A stretch of DNA of 64,000 nt from Nonlabens ulvanivorans (GCF_000732625.1 NZ_JPJI01000032.1:1164193-1228192); one strand, 5' to 3'; shown: positions 16,327 to 26,128, counted from the first letter of the stretch. Translations and numbers: made by a program. Notes: a model not told the origin generated them from the letters alone.

Positions 16327-16342
16327 CGCTTTCGCGAAAGCG
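16327..16342. repeat. Dispersed palindrome copy 4 (intergenic)
   Basis: Full 16-base palindrome in the divergent region between the DUF4870 and DUF4442 genes, 22 bases upstream of the -7 element of the latter. One of only two copies outside coding sequence. Confidence 0.95.
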
Positions 16343-16364
16343 TAACAACAACGCGCCTTTTGAT

Positions 16365-16372
16365 TACATTTG
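16365..16372 (+). promoter_or_regulatory. -7 element TACATTTG immediately before the DUF4442 start (leaderless)
   Basis: Exact TAnnTTTG match followed by only 6 bases before the ATG at 16379, so transcription should begin at or next to the start codon. Confidence 0.5.
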
Positions 16373-16378
16373 TACAAA

Positions 16379-16840
16379 ATGTTAAAAATGATAACTCCTA
16401 AGAAAATAAATGCTTTTACCTTCTTAAAACTGCCTAGTGCATGGTGGGCAGGTGTGCGATGTAAGACCATAAGTGAGGAATCTTGTACGGTAAAAGTGCG
16501 TCACAAGTGGTTCAACCAGAATCCATTCAAGAGTATGTATTTTGCTACTCAAGCAATGGCTGCTGAACTTTCTACAGGAGCATTAGTGATGTCATTTATT
16601 CAAAAAAGCGATGCAAGAGTTTCTATGTTAGTAGCCCGTAATGAGGCTACTTTTACTAAAAAAGCAACGGGCATCATCACATTTACTTGTAATGATGGTA
16701 AAGCTATTCAACAAGCCATAGAAAAAACGGTAGCCACTGGTGAAGGTCAAACCGTATGGATGGAATCTCGTGGTGTGAACCAGGATGGAGTAGAGGTAAG
16801 CCAGTTCAGATTTGAATGGACCGTTAAAAAGAAGGCATAA
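16379..16840 (+). CDS. DUF4442 (hot-dog fold) protein
   Basis: A 153-residue protein of the DUF4442 family, related to hot-dog thioesterases: LPSAWWAGVRCKTISEESCTVKV, HKWFNQNPFKSMYFATQAMAAELSTG (catalytic-region helix) and a C-terminal beta sheet. Some members are thioesterase-like, but no substrate is known. The frame opens earlier at a TTG, which lies inside the promoter; ATG 16379 is preferred and ATG 16388 is the alternative. The message seems leaderless. Confidence 0.82.
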   Translation: MLKMITPKKINAFTFLKLPSAWWAGVRCKTISEESCTVKVRHKWFNQNPFKSMYFATQAMAAELSTGALVMSFIQKSDARVSMLVARNEATFTKKATGIITFTCNDGKAIQQAIEKTVATGEGQTVWMESRGVNQDGVEVSQFRFEWTVKKKA

Positions 16841-16905
16841 TTAAACCTGTCTCACATTATTTAAGTTAGATATTCTAATCTTATTAAATGGTAAGACAGG
16901 TTTAA
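16841..16905. terminator. Inverted repeat between convergent genes, probable terminator
   Basis: TTAAACCTGTCT (16841-16852) and AGACAGGTTTAA (16894-16905) are a perfect 12-base pair enclosing a 41-base loop with an inner small hairpin (TTAGA/TCTAA). It separates the DUF4442 gene from the LRR gene. Confidence 0.5.
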
Positions 16906-16927
16906 AATAGTTAAATTAAAAGAGTAA

Positions 16928-19399
16928 TTACTTTTTAATGAATTTTAAAACTTGAGATTTATTACCAGAAGTAACTCTAATAAAATATACTCCAGTATCT
17001 AAGTTGCTTACGTTAATATCTTTATCAGTTGTTTCTATTAACAACTGTCCTTGAAGATTCATAATTACAGCAAAATCAATTTTTTCTGACGTTTGTAATT
17101 GTACTATGTCTGCTACAGGATTAGGGTAGAGACTTATATTTAGAAATTCTTGATCGCTATTAGAAAGTGTTTGTACAATAGTAGTTGTAGCGGTATTGGT
17201 TATAATAGCTTCATTAAAATCAAAATATATATGAGCAGTGTTATCTATAAAATCACCAATGACTAAATTTTGTTTAGGTTTAATGCGGTAATAAATATAT
17301 CCATGACTTAATGGCTCATTAGTAGTACTATCTGGTAAGTTGATATTAGGAAAGTCAAAGTCGATGAATCTCTTGTTCTCAATATGAATCTCTCCTACAT
17401 TATGACTCATGTCTATAGGTTCAAAGGTATCCCAGTCTAGATTATCAGACAAGGTATCTTTAACGGTAACATTTATCGCGCTAGCAGTACCTGTGTTTTG
17501 AAACCGTATTCTGTAATGTAAGTATTCATCTAACTCTGTAGGTAGTATTTCTGCGCCTTCAAAAACGGTTTTATCATTAGGATCATAAGAGTTAACAATA
17601 TTGTTGTTATAATAGAAAACATTGTCTTGTGGATTTGCGTCACCAGGTATTGGGTTAATCGTCGCTGTCCATGCTTCTGTTTCTCCACCTATTAAAACAG
17701 GTGGTTGAGCTACTAGGAATTCTACATCAATACGTAATCTTTCAAACGGGCCTAAATTATATGACCAGTTCAACATACCCGTGGATACTGTACTGGCTGC
17801 TGGTACACTAGTTTGATAAGTGAAAAGATTACTGTTGTATGGTAATTCAATGGTTCCAGATACCGGTACAGATCCTTTGTTAATGGCTATGAGTTTATAG
17901 CCTGCTGTAAATCCAGGTCTGGTAGCAATAGTTGCTATAAGATCTATAGAGACATCTTGAACCGTATTGGTAGTCTGTGCTTCAAAATCACCACTAGCCA
18001 CATTACCGTATCCTGTAAAGTTGTTATTAAAACCATTTGCTGGTGTAAATGCAAACATGGATAAGTCTTCTACATCTGTATTGATATTACCAGTTCCTAC
18101 ATAATTTGAATAATCGCCATAGGCTTTAGAAAAGGTTGTACTAGTTCCCGTACTGTGTGTGCTAAATACTTTATAGTATGGAACTACTGCATCTGTAGCT
18201 GGTGAATAATCACCACTACCATTAGTGTCATAGTAGATAGTACCACTTATTACATTAAGTTCACATTCATTTGCTATTTCTTGTTCTGAAGCACATCCGG
18301 TTGCATTTCCATTAATAGTAGCTGTAGAAGTGGTGCCACTCAGGTAATTACAAACAACTGGCACATCACAAATGGCTAGCAATGGATTTCCTACAATACG
18401 CATGCCTGTTAAAAAATTAGCATTACTTCCACCTATGGCATTAATATCTGTTAATAATGGATTGTTTTCAATACTGATATAAGTTAAAGTGAGAGCATTT
18501 TGCAATCCATTTAAACTAGTTATAGAATCTACTCGTGTTACACGCAATATTCTTAACTGTAAGATAGTGTTGAAAAAAGATAAATCTTGAGATCCTATCA
18601 TTTGATCTAATTGAATTGTGTCAACAGTTTGTATAGAACTAAAGCCACTAATGTCACTCAAGTTGATGTTTCCTTTTATAATAAGGTTATTTTGTATGAA
18701 TCTCAATGATTGAAACGATTGCGATATCGTTGATAGTTGCGAATTACGTAAAATAGATAGATTATCAATCATTGTCATCGTACCAAAACCGTCTATAGAA
18801 GTCAGGAAGTCATTATCTTTAATAATCATCCATTCTACTTGATCCACAAGGTCAAAGGAGTTGATACTTGTTAAACGAGTATTGTCTAATTCTAAAAAAT
18901 TAAGAATGACTAATTGATTTAATCCTGATAAATCATTGAGAACTGTATCATCTACAATCCATAGTTTATGAACGTCATCAATATTTGATAAACCACTAAA
19001 ATCTGTTACAAAAGATTGTTCTAGTTTAATATCATTAATACTCGTTATCCCTTGAAATCCATTGAAATTGGTGATGCCTGGATTATTAAATAGATAGATA
19101 TCTTCTAATTGTGTAAGTGTTGAAAAAGCGGTGAGATCATTCAGTAGCGGATTGTTAAGGATGTTTAATCCACCATCTAGTTGCACTAATCCTTGTAAAT
19201 TATTAAGATTATTAATATCTGAACTTCCAGTAGCAGGACCTATTTGTAACCCATTTAATATTTGAGTACAGTTAGGATATGTTGATTGAAAGGCATCCAC
19301 ATCTGCTTGTGTTTCTAGTACGATAATACTGGTAGGACATTGTGCATGGCTGCATAAAGAAATGGTAAAGAATAGTAATATGGAGTAAATGTATTTCAT
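16928..19399 (-). CDS. Leucine-rich-repeat T9SS type A cargo protein, copy A
   Basis: An 823-residue secreted protein. Order: signal peptide 1-19 (cleaved before QCPTS), a short conserved cap (ETQADVDAFQSTYPNCTQI), irregular leucine-rich repeats to about 350 (L..I..N..L spaced by 21-24 residues), a Cys-rich LRR cap, an SdrD-B-like strand region (YYDTNGSGDYSP), a domain with SYDPNDKTVFEG and HYRIRFQNTGTA (which I would place in DUF7619), and a C-terminal T9SS type A sorting domain starting LYPNPVADIV and ending QVLKFIKK. It should be exported by T9SS and fixed to or released from the surface, with LRRs for binding. Tandem paralogue of the next gene. Confidence 0.88.
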   Translation of the reverse strand: MKYIYSILLFFTISLCSHAQCPTSIIVLETQADVDAFQSTYPNCTQILNGLQIGPATGSSDINNLNNLQGLVQLDGGLNILNNPLLNDLTAFSTLTQLEDIYLFNNPGITNFNGFQGITSINDIKLEQSFVTDFSGLSNIDDVHKLWIVDDTVLNDLSGLNQLVILNFLELDNTRLTSINSFDLVDQVEWMIIKDNDFLTSIDGFGTMTMIDNLSILRNSQLSTISQSFQSLRFIQNNLIIKGNINLSDISGFSSIQTVDTIQLDQMIGSQDLSFFNTILQLRILRVTRVDSITSLNGLQNALTLTYISIENNPLLTDINAIGGSNANFLTGMRIVGNPLLAICDVPVVCNYLSGTTSTATINGNATGCASEQEIANECELNVISGTIYYDTNGSGDYSPATDAVVPYYKVFSTHSTGTSTTFSKAYGDYSNYVGTGNINTDVEDLSMFAFTPANGFNNNFTGYGNVASGDFEAQTTNTVQDVSIDLIATIATRPGFTAGYKLIAINKGSVPVSGTIELPYNSNLFTYQTSVPAASTVSTGMLNWSYNLGPFERLRIDVEFLVAQPPVLIGGETEAWTATINPIPGDANPQDNVFYYNNNIVNSYDPNDKTVFEGAEILPTELDEYLHYRIRFQNTGTASAINVTVKDTLSDNLDWDTFEPIDMSHNVGEIHIENKRFIDFDFPNINLPDSTTNEPLSHGYIYYRIKPKQNLVIGDFIDNTAHIYFDFNEAIITNTATTTIVQTLSNSDQEFLNISLYPNPVADIVQLQTSEKIDFAVIMNLQGQLLIETTDKDINVSNLDTGVYFIRVTSGNKSQVLKFIKK

Positions 19400-19419
19400 G
19401 ACTTAAGTAGTTTCTTTGG

Positions 19420-21978
19420 TTAGTTTTTTATGAACTTTAGTGACTGAGATTGACTATTTGAATGAATGGTTATAAGGTAAATACCGGAATTTAAATTGTT
19501 AACATTAATGTTTTTGGAATTGGTCTTTATCAATTCCTGTCCTTGAAGATTATAAATTGAAATTGAATCAATCTCTTTATCAGTTTTTAAAACTAGGGTT
19601 TCTTTAACTGGATTAGGATAAATGCTTATTCCTAAAGGTTCTTCATCATTTCCAGAAAGAGTTTGTACTAATGTGGTAACAGTAGTGTTTGTAACAATAG
19701 CTTCATTAAAGTCAAAAAATATGTGAGCCGTATTTTCCATTTGGTCGCCTATCACTATGTTTTGCTTTGGTTTAATGCGGTAATAAATGTATCCATGACT
19801 TAACGCTTCATTTGCAGTACTATCTGGTAAGTTGATATTAGGAAAGTCAAAGTCTATAAATCTTTTGTTTCTAATATGAACCTCACCTACATCGTGACTC
19901 ATATTTATAGGTTCAAAAGTGTCCCAGTCCAAGTTGTTAGAAAGTGTATCGGTAACTTTTACATGAAAAGCACTTGCTGTTCCAGTATTTTGAAAACGAA
20001 TGAGGTAATGTAGATATTCATTTAACTGATTAGGTAGTATCTCATTGCCTTCAAAAACAGTTTTATCATTTGGATCATAAGAATTTACTACAGTTTGAGA
20101 AAGGACGTCATTGTTATTAGTAGCATCTACATCTGTAATTGAAGGTGTTATTTGTGCATTGAAATCTAGAATTTCGCCACCTATTAAGGTAGGTGGTAAG
20201 GCTACATCATATTGTAGCTGTATGATTCTAGTTTCAAATAGGTTGAGGTTGTTATAGTTAAAGGTTATTAACCCAGCAGTTTGATTAATCGCTGTCACAC
20301 TACTGCTGTTAAAAGTTAATTTAGAAGCGTCATAGTTAACGGTTACTACTCCAGATGAATTTTGTGTTCCTTCATTTTTTAAAATTAATCTATAGCGAGC
20401 ATCAAATCCAGGTCTTGCTGCATTAGTAGGAATAATTTGAACAGACACATCATTAAAAGCATTACTAATAGAGCCTTCAAAATTTTTATTTACATCTTGA
20501 TTTCCTACACCACTAAAGTTTGAACTGTGACTGGCTGGCGCAAAAGAAAAGTTGGAAATACCATCTATAGTGGTGTTTATAGCGCCATCATCAGTGAAAT
20601 TATCATAAGAGCCATTCTGACGTGTGTAAGTAGTAAAAGTATCTGTTCCATTATCGCTAGTAATTTTAATATTTTGAACAGGAAGATCGCTTGAGTCAAA
20701 GATGTTATTACCATTTAAATCATAATATGCGGTACCACTAATTATATTTAAGTTACATCCAGTAGCGACTTCTAAAGGAGAATTACATCCTGGAGCGTTA
20801 TCTCTTATCTCAGCATTTGCATTATTAGAATTGATATATTGACATATACTCGTTAGGTTACAAGTTGAGATAAGATCATTATCTACAATTCTCAAACTAT
20901 TCAGCAACGTGAAGTCTGCATTTGTTATCGCGTTGATATCATTTAGAACAGGATGGTTAGATATATTTAAATATTGAAGAGGTCGTATATTTTGAAAAGT
21001 ATTGAATTGCGTCAAAGCTAAGTTTGACGAAACGTTTACTGAGTTTATGTCGATTAGATTATTAAACCCAGTCAAACTTTGAAGACTATTATTGTTAATG
21101 AAAGTGATGCTTTGTATACTAGTTAGTGCATTGAAATCATCAAAAGAAGTCATGCTAAAATTATTACCGATTGTAAGTAAACTATTGATGGTAGTCAGGC
21201 TAGAGAACGCATTATTCATGCTTATCAAGCCATTATCGTATATTCTAATTCTATTGACCTGTATTAAATTACTAAAGTCATTTATAGAAGATAGCATGGG
21301 ATTGCCATTGATTTCTAAATTTGAGAGTACTTGCACATTTTGAAATGCATTTAAGCTGGCTAATACGAGATTATCATCTATTTGTATACTAGGTGTTGTA
21401 AATGGTGGGACACCTGTTAAATTTTGAAAAGCGTTAATACTTGTGAGTTGACGGTTATTGTTTATATCAATAAAATTGATGTTTGTAAAATGATCAAAAC
21501 CACTGAGATCAACTAATACTTCATCAAATGCAATTCTCAATTGATTAAGAGACGTCAGATGATTTAAAGCACTAAAATCACTCGTATGATTATTGAAAAG
21601 CCTTAAATTTTCTAATGCGGTTAGGTTTTGTAAGCCATTTAAACTCGATAAGTAACTCTGTGAGATCCATAATGAATCTAAACTGTTTAAGTTAATTAAA
21701 TCACTTAAATCAATAAGTTGATCTACTTGAGAAATTTGTAGTCTACCTGCTATAGAGGTAATCCCGTTAAGAGCATTTAAATTATTAATGTTGCTAAATG
21801 AGGATGTAGAATAACTACCTATGTATAAATCACCTAATATTTGAGTGCAATTGGGATAGTTAGATTGAAATGCATCTACATCTGCTTGGGTTTCTAATAT
21901 GATATTGCCAGGTGGACATTGAGCCATTGCAACGGTAGCAATACATCCTATTAAAATGACGAGTATTTTTTTGATCAT
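19420..21978 (-). CDS. Leucine-rich-repeat T9SS type A cargo protein, copy B
   Basis: An 852-residue paralogue of the downstream gene with the same order of parts: signal peptide 1-19 (before QCPPGN), the cap ETQADVDAFQSNYPNCTQIL, LRRs to about 375, a Cys cap, a YYDLNGNNIFDSSDLPV strand region, the SYDPNDKTVFEGNEILP domain, and the sorting domain IYPNPVKETLVL ending SQSLKFIKN. The cap, the SYDPNDK domain and the sorting domain are nearly identical between copies, while the LRR parts differ strongly. Twenty bases separate the genes, so they are one operon arising from tandem duplication. Confidence 0.88.
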   Translation of the reverse strand: MIKKILVILIGCIATVAMAQCPPGNIILETQADVDAFQSNYPNCTQILGDLYIGSYSTSSFSNINNLNALNGITSIAGRLQISQVDQLIDLSDLINLNSLDSLWISQSYLSSLNGLQNLTALENLRLFNNHTSDFSALNHLTSLNQLRIAFDEVLVDLSGFDHFTNINFIDINNNRQLTSINAFQNLTGVPPFTTPSIQIDDNLVLASLNAFQNVQVLSNLEINGNPMLSSINDFSNLIQVNRIRIYDNGLISMNNAFSSLTTINSLLTIGNNFSMTSFDDFNALTSIQSITFINNNSLQSLTGFNNLIDINSVNVSSNLALTQFNTFQNIRPLQYLNISNHPVLNDINAITNADFTLLNSLRIVDNDLISTCNLTSICQYINSNNANAEIRDNAPGCNSPLEVATGCNLNIISGTAYYDLNGNNIFDSSDLPVQNIKITSDNGTDTFTTYTRQNGSYDNFTDDGAINTTIDGISNFSFAPASHSSNFSGVGNQDVNKNFEGSISNAFNDVSVQIIPTNAARPGFDARYRLILKNEGTQNSSGVVTVNYDASKLTFNSSSVTAINQTAGLITFNYNNLNLFETRIIQLQYDVALPPTLIGGEILDFNAQITPSITDVDATNNNDVLSQTVVNSYDPNDKTVFEGNEILPNQLNEYLHYLIRFQNTGTASAFHVKVTDTLSNNLDWDTFEPINMSHDVGEVHIRNKRFIDFDFPNINLPDSTANEALSHGYIYYRIKPKQNIVIGDQMENTAHIFFDFNEAIVTNTTVTTLVQTLSGNDEEPLGISIYPNPVKETLVLKTDKEIDSISIYNLQGQELIKTNSKNINVNNLNSGIYLITIHSNSQSQSLKFIKN

Positions 21979-22108
21979 GGCTTTTTTGATTGGTTATCAA
22001 ATAGATGCATAACTACTCGATAGGTTGCGTGATGAAAATTTTAAATCACAGTATTAAATTTTATTAAAGCAATAGGTAACTCCATATTATGATGTTTATA
22101 TTGCAGGA

Positions 22109-23152
22109 ATGCAAGCTCAATTTAAAAAGTATACTTTAGAATTTAAGCGTCCGGCTGGTACCTCTCGAGGTGTTTTACGCATTAAAGAAACCTATTTTTT
22201 GTATCTATCAAATGGCGATAAATATGGCATCGGAGAATGTAATTTATTTAAAGGATTATCTATAGATGATCGACCTGGCTATGAAGGTAAGTTACAATGG
22301 TTATGTGATAACATTCATCTAAATCCGGCAGATTTATATCATAGCTTAATGGAATGGCCATCTATTTTATTTGGCTATGAAATGGCGCTCAAATCCCTGC
22401 AATCATCAGATGTATTTACACTTTTTCCATCGCTATTTACAGAAGGTATGGATACCATTAATATTAATGGATTAGTATGGATGGGCGATCAAGATTTTAT
22501 GATGCGACAGCTTGAAGAAAAGTTAGCTAGTGGTTTTAACTGTATAAAATTTAAGATAGGAGCCATAGATTTTAATAAAGAATTAGAATTGCTGGATGCT
22601 GTACGGTCTCGCTTTCGCGAAAGCGAGATAACTATAAGAGTAGATGCAAATGGAGCCTTTACACCTGAAAATGCCATGGGGAAATTAGATGCACTTGCTA
22701 AGTATCAAGTGCATAGTATTGAACAGCCTATAAAGCAAGGACAATGGCAAGAGATGGCGTCACTTTGTCAACAATCACCTATAGATATTGCCCTAGATGA
22801 AGAGCTTATAGGTTTATATCATACCGAAGAAAAACAACGTTGTTTAGAAACCATAAAACCACAGTATATCATTTTAAAACCAGCGCTAGTAGGTGGATTT
22901 CAAAGTTGTAGAGAATGGATTAACATTGCTGGAAATAATAATGCTGGCTGGTGGATGACCAGTGCACTAGAATCTAATGTAGGGCTTAATGCCATCGCTC
23001 AATTTACTTATACTTTAGGTAATTTGATGCCGCAAGGATTAGGGACTGGTGGATTGTTTACTAATAATATTGAAGCGCCATTAGAAATAAAAAATGGCAC
23101 TTTAAAATGTAACGATATCTCAATATGGGATACTAAGAGTTTAAAATTATAA
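22109..23152 (+). CDS. menC: o-Succinylbenzoate synthase
   Basis: A 347-residue enolase-superfamily enzyme that dehydrates SHCHC to o-succinylbenzoate in menaquinone synthesis. The barrel motifs are visible: the catalytic Lys in FNCIKFKIGA, metal ligands in RVDANGAF, EQPIKQG and ALDEEL, and the second Lys in YIILKPALVGG. The GECNLFKGL segment belongs to the capping domain. It leads a co-transcribed trio with a CPBP protease and menE, spaced 2 and 0 bases. A palindrome copy is read as RFRES in the loop before the ITIRVDANG strand. Confidence 0.93.
   Translation: MQAQFKKYTLEFKRPAGTSRGVLRIKETYFLYLSNGDKYGIGECNLFKGLSIDDRPGYEGKLQWLCDNIHLNPADLYHSLMEWPSILFGYEMALKSLQSSDVFTLFPSLFTEGMDTININGLVWMGDQDFMMRQLEEKLASGFNCIKFKIGAIDFNKELELLDAVRSRFRESEITIRVDANGAFTPENAMGKLDALAKYQVHSIEQPIKQGQWQEMASLCQQSPIDIALDEELIGLYHTEEKQRCLETIKPQYIILKPALVGGFQSCREWINIAGNNNAGWWMTSALESNVGLNAIAQFTYTLGNLMPQGLGTGGLFTNNIEAPLEIKNGTLKCNDISIWDTKSLKL
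22607..22628. repeat. Dispersed palindrome copy 5, extended to 22 bases (RFRES frame)
   Basis: The 16-base palindrome with three further symmetric base pairs on each side (flanks TCT/AGA), the longest perfect dyad together with copy 14. Read as R-S-R-F-R-E-S-E in menC. Confidence 0.95.
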
Positions 23153-23154
23153 GA

Positions 23155-24090
23155 ATGTATATAGAACAAGGATACAAAGGCAATCTAGGCGTGTGGAATT
23201 TCTTTTTAATTCCGGTAGGCTTCATGCTGTTTATGGTGTTTAATTATTTTTCTACTCAAATGCTTGTGGAAGAGCAAGGTCAATCTGTAGAAGAGATTAT
23301 GGCGCAAATGATAGAAATGATGGGGAAAATGCCTTTTCTTATTGTGAACCTATTGACTTTTGTAGTTGGTTTAGTCTCCATATTTGTTTGGGTTAAGTAT
23401 ATACATCAACAATCAATAACATCGTTAACAACGAGCAGAAAAAAAATAGATTGGAAGCGTATTGGCTTTATGTTTCTCTTTTGGGCAACTATCTCTGTCG
23501 CAACCATGTTATTGAGCGTTTATAGTGCGCCAGAGAATTTTGAATATAATTTAAATTGGTCAAAGTTTATACCACTAGTTGTAGTGTCGTTTTTATTGTT
23601 TCCATTTCAAACTAGTTTTGAAGAGTATTTATTTCGTGGTCAGCTTTTACAAGGCCTAGGGATACTAACTAAAACGAGATGGGTTCCATTTATACTTACT
23701 TCTGTATTATTTGGTGTTATGCATGCTGCAAATCCAGAGGTAGAAAAACTAGGTATGGAGGTAATGGTGTTTTATATAGGTACAGGTTTATTACTAGGTG
23801 CCATGACTTTAATGGATGAAGGTCTTGAGCTTGCTTTAGGTTTCCATGCGGCAAATAACATTATTGCTGCACTTATGGTAACATCAACTTGGACAGCTAT
23901 ACAAACAGACTCTGTTTTCTTAGATGTTTCACAACCTAGTTTTGGTCTTGCAGATATGTTACCTATCGTTATAGGTTATCCAATAATTTTGTTGATTTTA
24001 GCTAAGATTTATAAATGGTCTAATTGGAAAGAAAAGCTTTTTGGCAAAGTGCTTTCTAAAGAAGAATTTGATAATTTAAACGCATCATAA
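23155..24090 (+). CDS. CPBP-family intramembrane metalloprotease
   Basis: A 311-residue integral membrane protein with the Abi/CPBP (CAAX-like) motifs: motif 1 E-E-Y-L-F-R-G, motif 2 F-G-V-M-H and motif 3 H-A-A-N-N, on about eight transmembrane helices. Members cleave or process membrane-linked substrates, and some have lost catalysis. It sits between menC and menE with a 2-base gap and direct stop-start adjacency, so it is expressed with menaquinone synthesis; whether it acts in that pathway is open. Confidence 0.9.
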   Translation: MYIEQGYKGNLGVWNFFLIPVGFMLFMVFNYFSTQMLVEEQGQSVEEIMAQMIEMMGKMPFLIVNLLTFVVGLVSIFVWVKYIHQQSITSLTTSRKKIDWKRIGFMFLFWATISVATMLLSVYSAPENFEYNLNWSKFIPLVVVSFLLFPFQTSFEEYLFRGQLLQGLGILTKTRWVPFILTSVLFGVMHAANPEVEKLGMEVMVFYIGTGLLLGAMTLMDEGLELALGFHAANNIIAALMVTSTWTAIQTDSVFLDVSQPSFGLADMLPIVIGYPIILLILAKIYKWSNWKEKLFGKVLSKEEFDNLNAS

Positions 24091-25140
24091 ATGATTCCTA
24101 AAATACATCCAACGTTTAAGCTTAATGGTCGTCATCTTGATCATCAAGGAGTTATGATTGTCGCTTATTCTTATGTAAAAGAAGGCACAGAATGGGAGAA
24201 AGAAGTAGGCGATTTTCTATTAAACTGGTTGGATGATTTTGATGTGATGACTGTTTTCACAAGTGGTTCTACAGGTTCACCTAGACAATATAAGTTGAAC
24301 AAACAGCACATGATTAATAGTGCAATAATGACTGGTGAACATTTTGATCTAGGTCCAGGAACAGAGGCTTTATGTTGTCTACCATTAAGTTATATCGCTG
24401 GTAAAATGATGATGGTACGTGCGTTAATGTTGGGATGGGAAATAGACTTAGTGAAACCTAATTCAAATCCACTGAAAAAGGCAGAAAAACGTTATGATTT
24501 TACAGCAATGACACCTATGCAGGTGAAAAAATCATTAAAGAATATCCATAAAACTAAAATGGTATTAATAGGTGGAGCTGCAATAAGGTCTCAACTTATT
24601 GATGACTTACAACACAAACATACTAAAGCATTTCACTCTTATGGAATGACAGAGACAGCTTCTCATGTAGCGATTAAACAGTTGTATCCAAAATTTGAGA
24701 ACGAATATACCGCAGTCGGTGATATTAGTTTTTTACAAGATAATAGAGATTGTTTAGTCATTAATGCACCGTCGTTAGGAACTAATAATTTGGTTACTAA
24801 TGATATTGTTGAATTGATTGATGAGCATAAATTTAAAATACTAGGCCGTATTGATGATGTCATCAATACTGGTGGAATTAAAATTCATCCAGATATGGTG
24901 GAGCAGAAGCTTGCAGCACACATCGCTCAACGCTTTTTTATCACTGGAATGAATGATGAAGACCTAGGTGAAAAAGTCATTTTGATAGTAGAAGGTAAGG
25001 AGTCTGATGTACAACAGGCTTTTACGGCACTAGATAAATATGAAATACCTAAAGAGGTCTATTTCATCAATTCTTTTGAAGAAACACACACTAAAAAAGT
25101 GGATAAACGATCTACGTTAGAGCGTTTGTTTAGGAAGTAA
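24091..25140 (+). CDS. menE: o-Succinylbenzoate-CoA ligase-type AMP-binding enzyme
   Basis: A 349-residue adenylate-forming enzyme that activates o-succinylbenzoate with ATP and CoA. Motifs: the P-loop-like TSGSTGSPRQYKL, YGMTETASHVAI, the Asp-containing ILGRIDDVINTGGIKIHP hinge and the C-terminal catalytic Lys in KVDKRSTLERL. It is shorter than proteobacterial MenE because the N-terminal subdomain is reduced, as in other Flavobacteriia. The start codon follows the CPBP stop directly. Confidence 0.92.
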   Translation: MIPKIHPTFKLNGRHLDHQGVMIVAYSYVKEGTEWEKEVGDFLLNWLDDFDVMTVFTSGSTGSPRQYKLNKQHMINSAIMTGEHFDLGPGTEALCCLPLSYIAGKMMMVRALMLGWEIDLVKPNSNPLKKAEKRYDFTAMTPMQVKKSLKNIHKTKMVLIGGAAIRSQLIDDLQHKHTKAFHSYGMTETASHVAIKQLYPKFENEYTAVGDISFLQDNRDCLVINAPSLGTNNLVTNDIVELIDEHKFKILGRIDDVINTGGIKIHPDMVEQKLAAHIAQRFFITGMNDEDLGEKVILIVEGKESDVQQAFTALDKYEIPKEVYFINSFEETHTKKVDKRSTLERLFRK

Positions 25141-25160
25141 ATTTTTGCAATTATCTAGGA

Positions 25161-25649
25161 ATGAATTATTACAAACTAATACTGTTATTTCTTGTTTTGC
25201 CTTTTGAGTCAGATTATTGTACTTGTCCACCTCCAAGACATTGGGAAAAAGCAGCTTCTATTGAATATGAATATTCAGAAGTAGTATTTGTTGGTGACGT
25301 GAAATCGTTTTCTAATGATAAAAACAAATTTACTATTGAAGTATGTGAAGTTTTCAAGGGAGATTTGAAGTCTGGACAAATAATTTTAGGTAAAAATTTA
25401 AGATCATGTTACCCTTATATAGATAGAGGTGGATCGTGGCTTTTATTTGGAAATCATTCTCAAATATTTGAGGTTAATGAATGTGGAATTTCTTCAAATA
25501 TTGAAAAGCCAAGACAACTTATGATTCCAATAAAATCACTAAGTGTTATTAGTAAAAATAGAAGAATCGAAGAAAAAACACAAAGAGAAAATGATGCCAA
25601 GGAAGCTATGCAAAATCTTTTAACGCAATTGCGAAATATTGTTCTTTAG
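25161..25649 (+). CDS. Secreted hypothetical protein with TIMP/netrin-like start
   Basis: A 162-residue protein with a weak signal peptide (MNYYKLILLFLVLPFESDY) after which the mature part starts C-T-C-P-P-P, the pattern of bacterial TIMP/NTR-like proteins, followed by YSEVVFVGDVKSF and FTIEVCEVFKGDLKSGQIIL strands. Four or more Cys residues (CTC, EVCEVF, RSCYP, NECG) could form disulfides. Functions of the bacterial forms are unknown. It overlaps the convergent phosphatase gene by 4 bases. Confidence 0.6.
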   Translation: MNYYKLILLFLVLPFESDYCTCPPPRHWEKAASIEYEYSEVVFVGDVKSFSNDKNKFTIEVCEVFKGDLKSGQIILGKNLRSCYPYIDRGGSWLLFGNHSQIFEVNECGISSNIEKPRQLMIPIKSLSVISKNRRIEEKTQRENDAKEAMQNLLTQLRNIVL

Positions 25650-26119
25650 AGGTTTGTTAAAGAATCTAACTTCTTAGCAATAACATTACTCACATGATCG
25701 AGCATGCGATAAACGTTTTCAAAACCGCTATCTCCTCCATAATATGGATCTGGTACGTCTAAATCTTCATTAGGAAAAGCCCAATCCATTATTTTATGAA
25801 CTTTAGCCCGTTGCTCGTCGTTTTGTGCAAGAGCTATTACATCTCTGTAGTTAGAATTATCCATTACAAAGATGTAATCAAATTTAACTAAATCTTCAGC
25901 AACTAACTTGCGACTAGCTTGGCTAGAAATATCTAGGCCATTCTTTTTTGCAACGGCTATAGATCTTTTATCTGGAGCTTGTCCACGATGGCTGCCACTA
26001 GTTCCGGCGCTATCAATACTGAACTTAGTAAAATTAAGTTTAGAACGCATGATACCTTCTGCAAGTGGAGACCTACAAATGTTACCCAAGCATACCATTA
26101 AAATGGACGTCTTACTCAT
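25646..26119 (-). CDS. Low-molecular-weight protein tyrosine phosphatase
   Basis: A 157-residue cytoplasmic phosphatase with the P-loop C-L-G-N-I-C-R-S (catalytic Cys 10, CX5R) and the general-acid DPYYGG loop. It follows dnaA by 9 bases, which suggests co-transcription. In other bacteria such enzymes dephosphorylate tyrosine kinases of polysaccharide export; no such kinase is in this window. Confidence 0.93.
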   Translation of the reverse strand: MSKTSILMVCLGNICRSPLAEGIMRSKLNFTKFSIDSAGTSGSHRGQAPDKRSIAVAKKNGLDISSQASRKLVAEDLVKFDYIFVMDNSNYRDVIALAQNDEQRAKVHKIMDWAFPNEDLDVPDPYYGGDSGFENVYRMLDHVSNVIAKKLDSLTNL

Positions 26120-26128
26120 TACTAGTTC

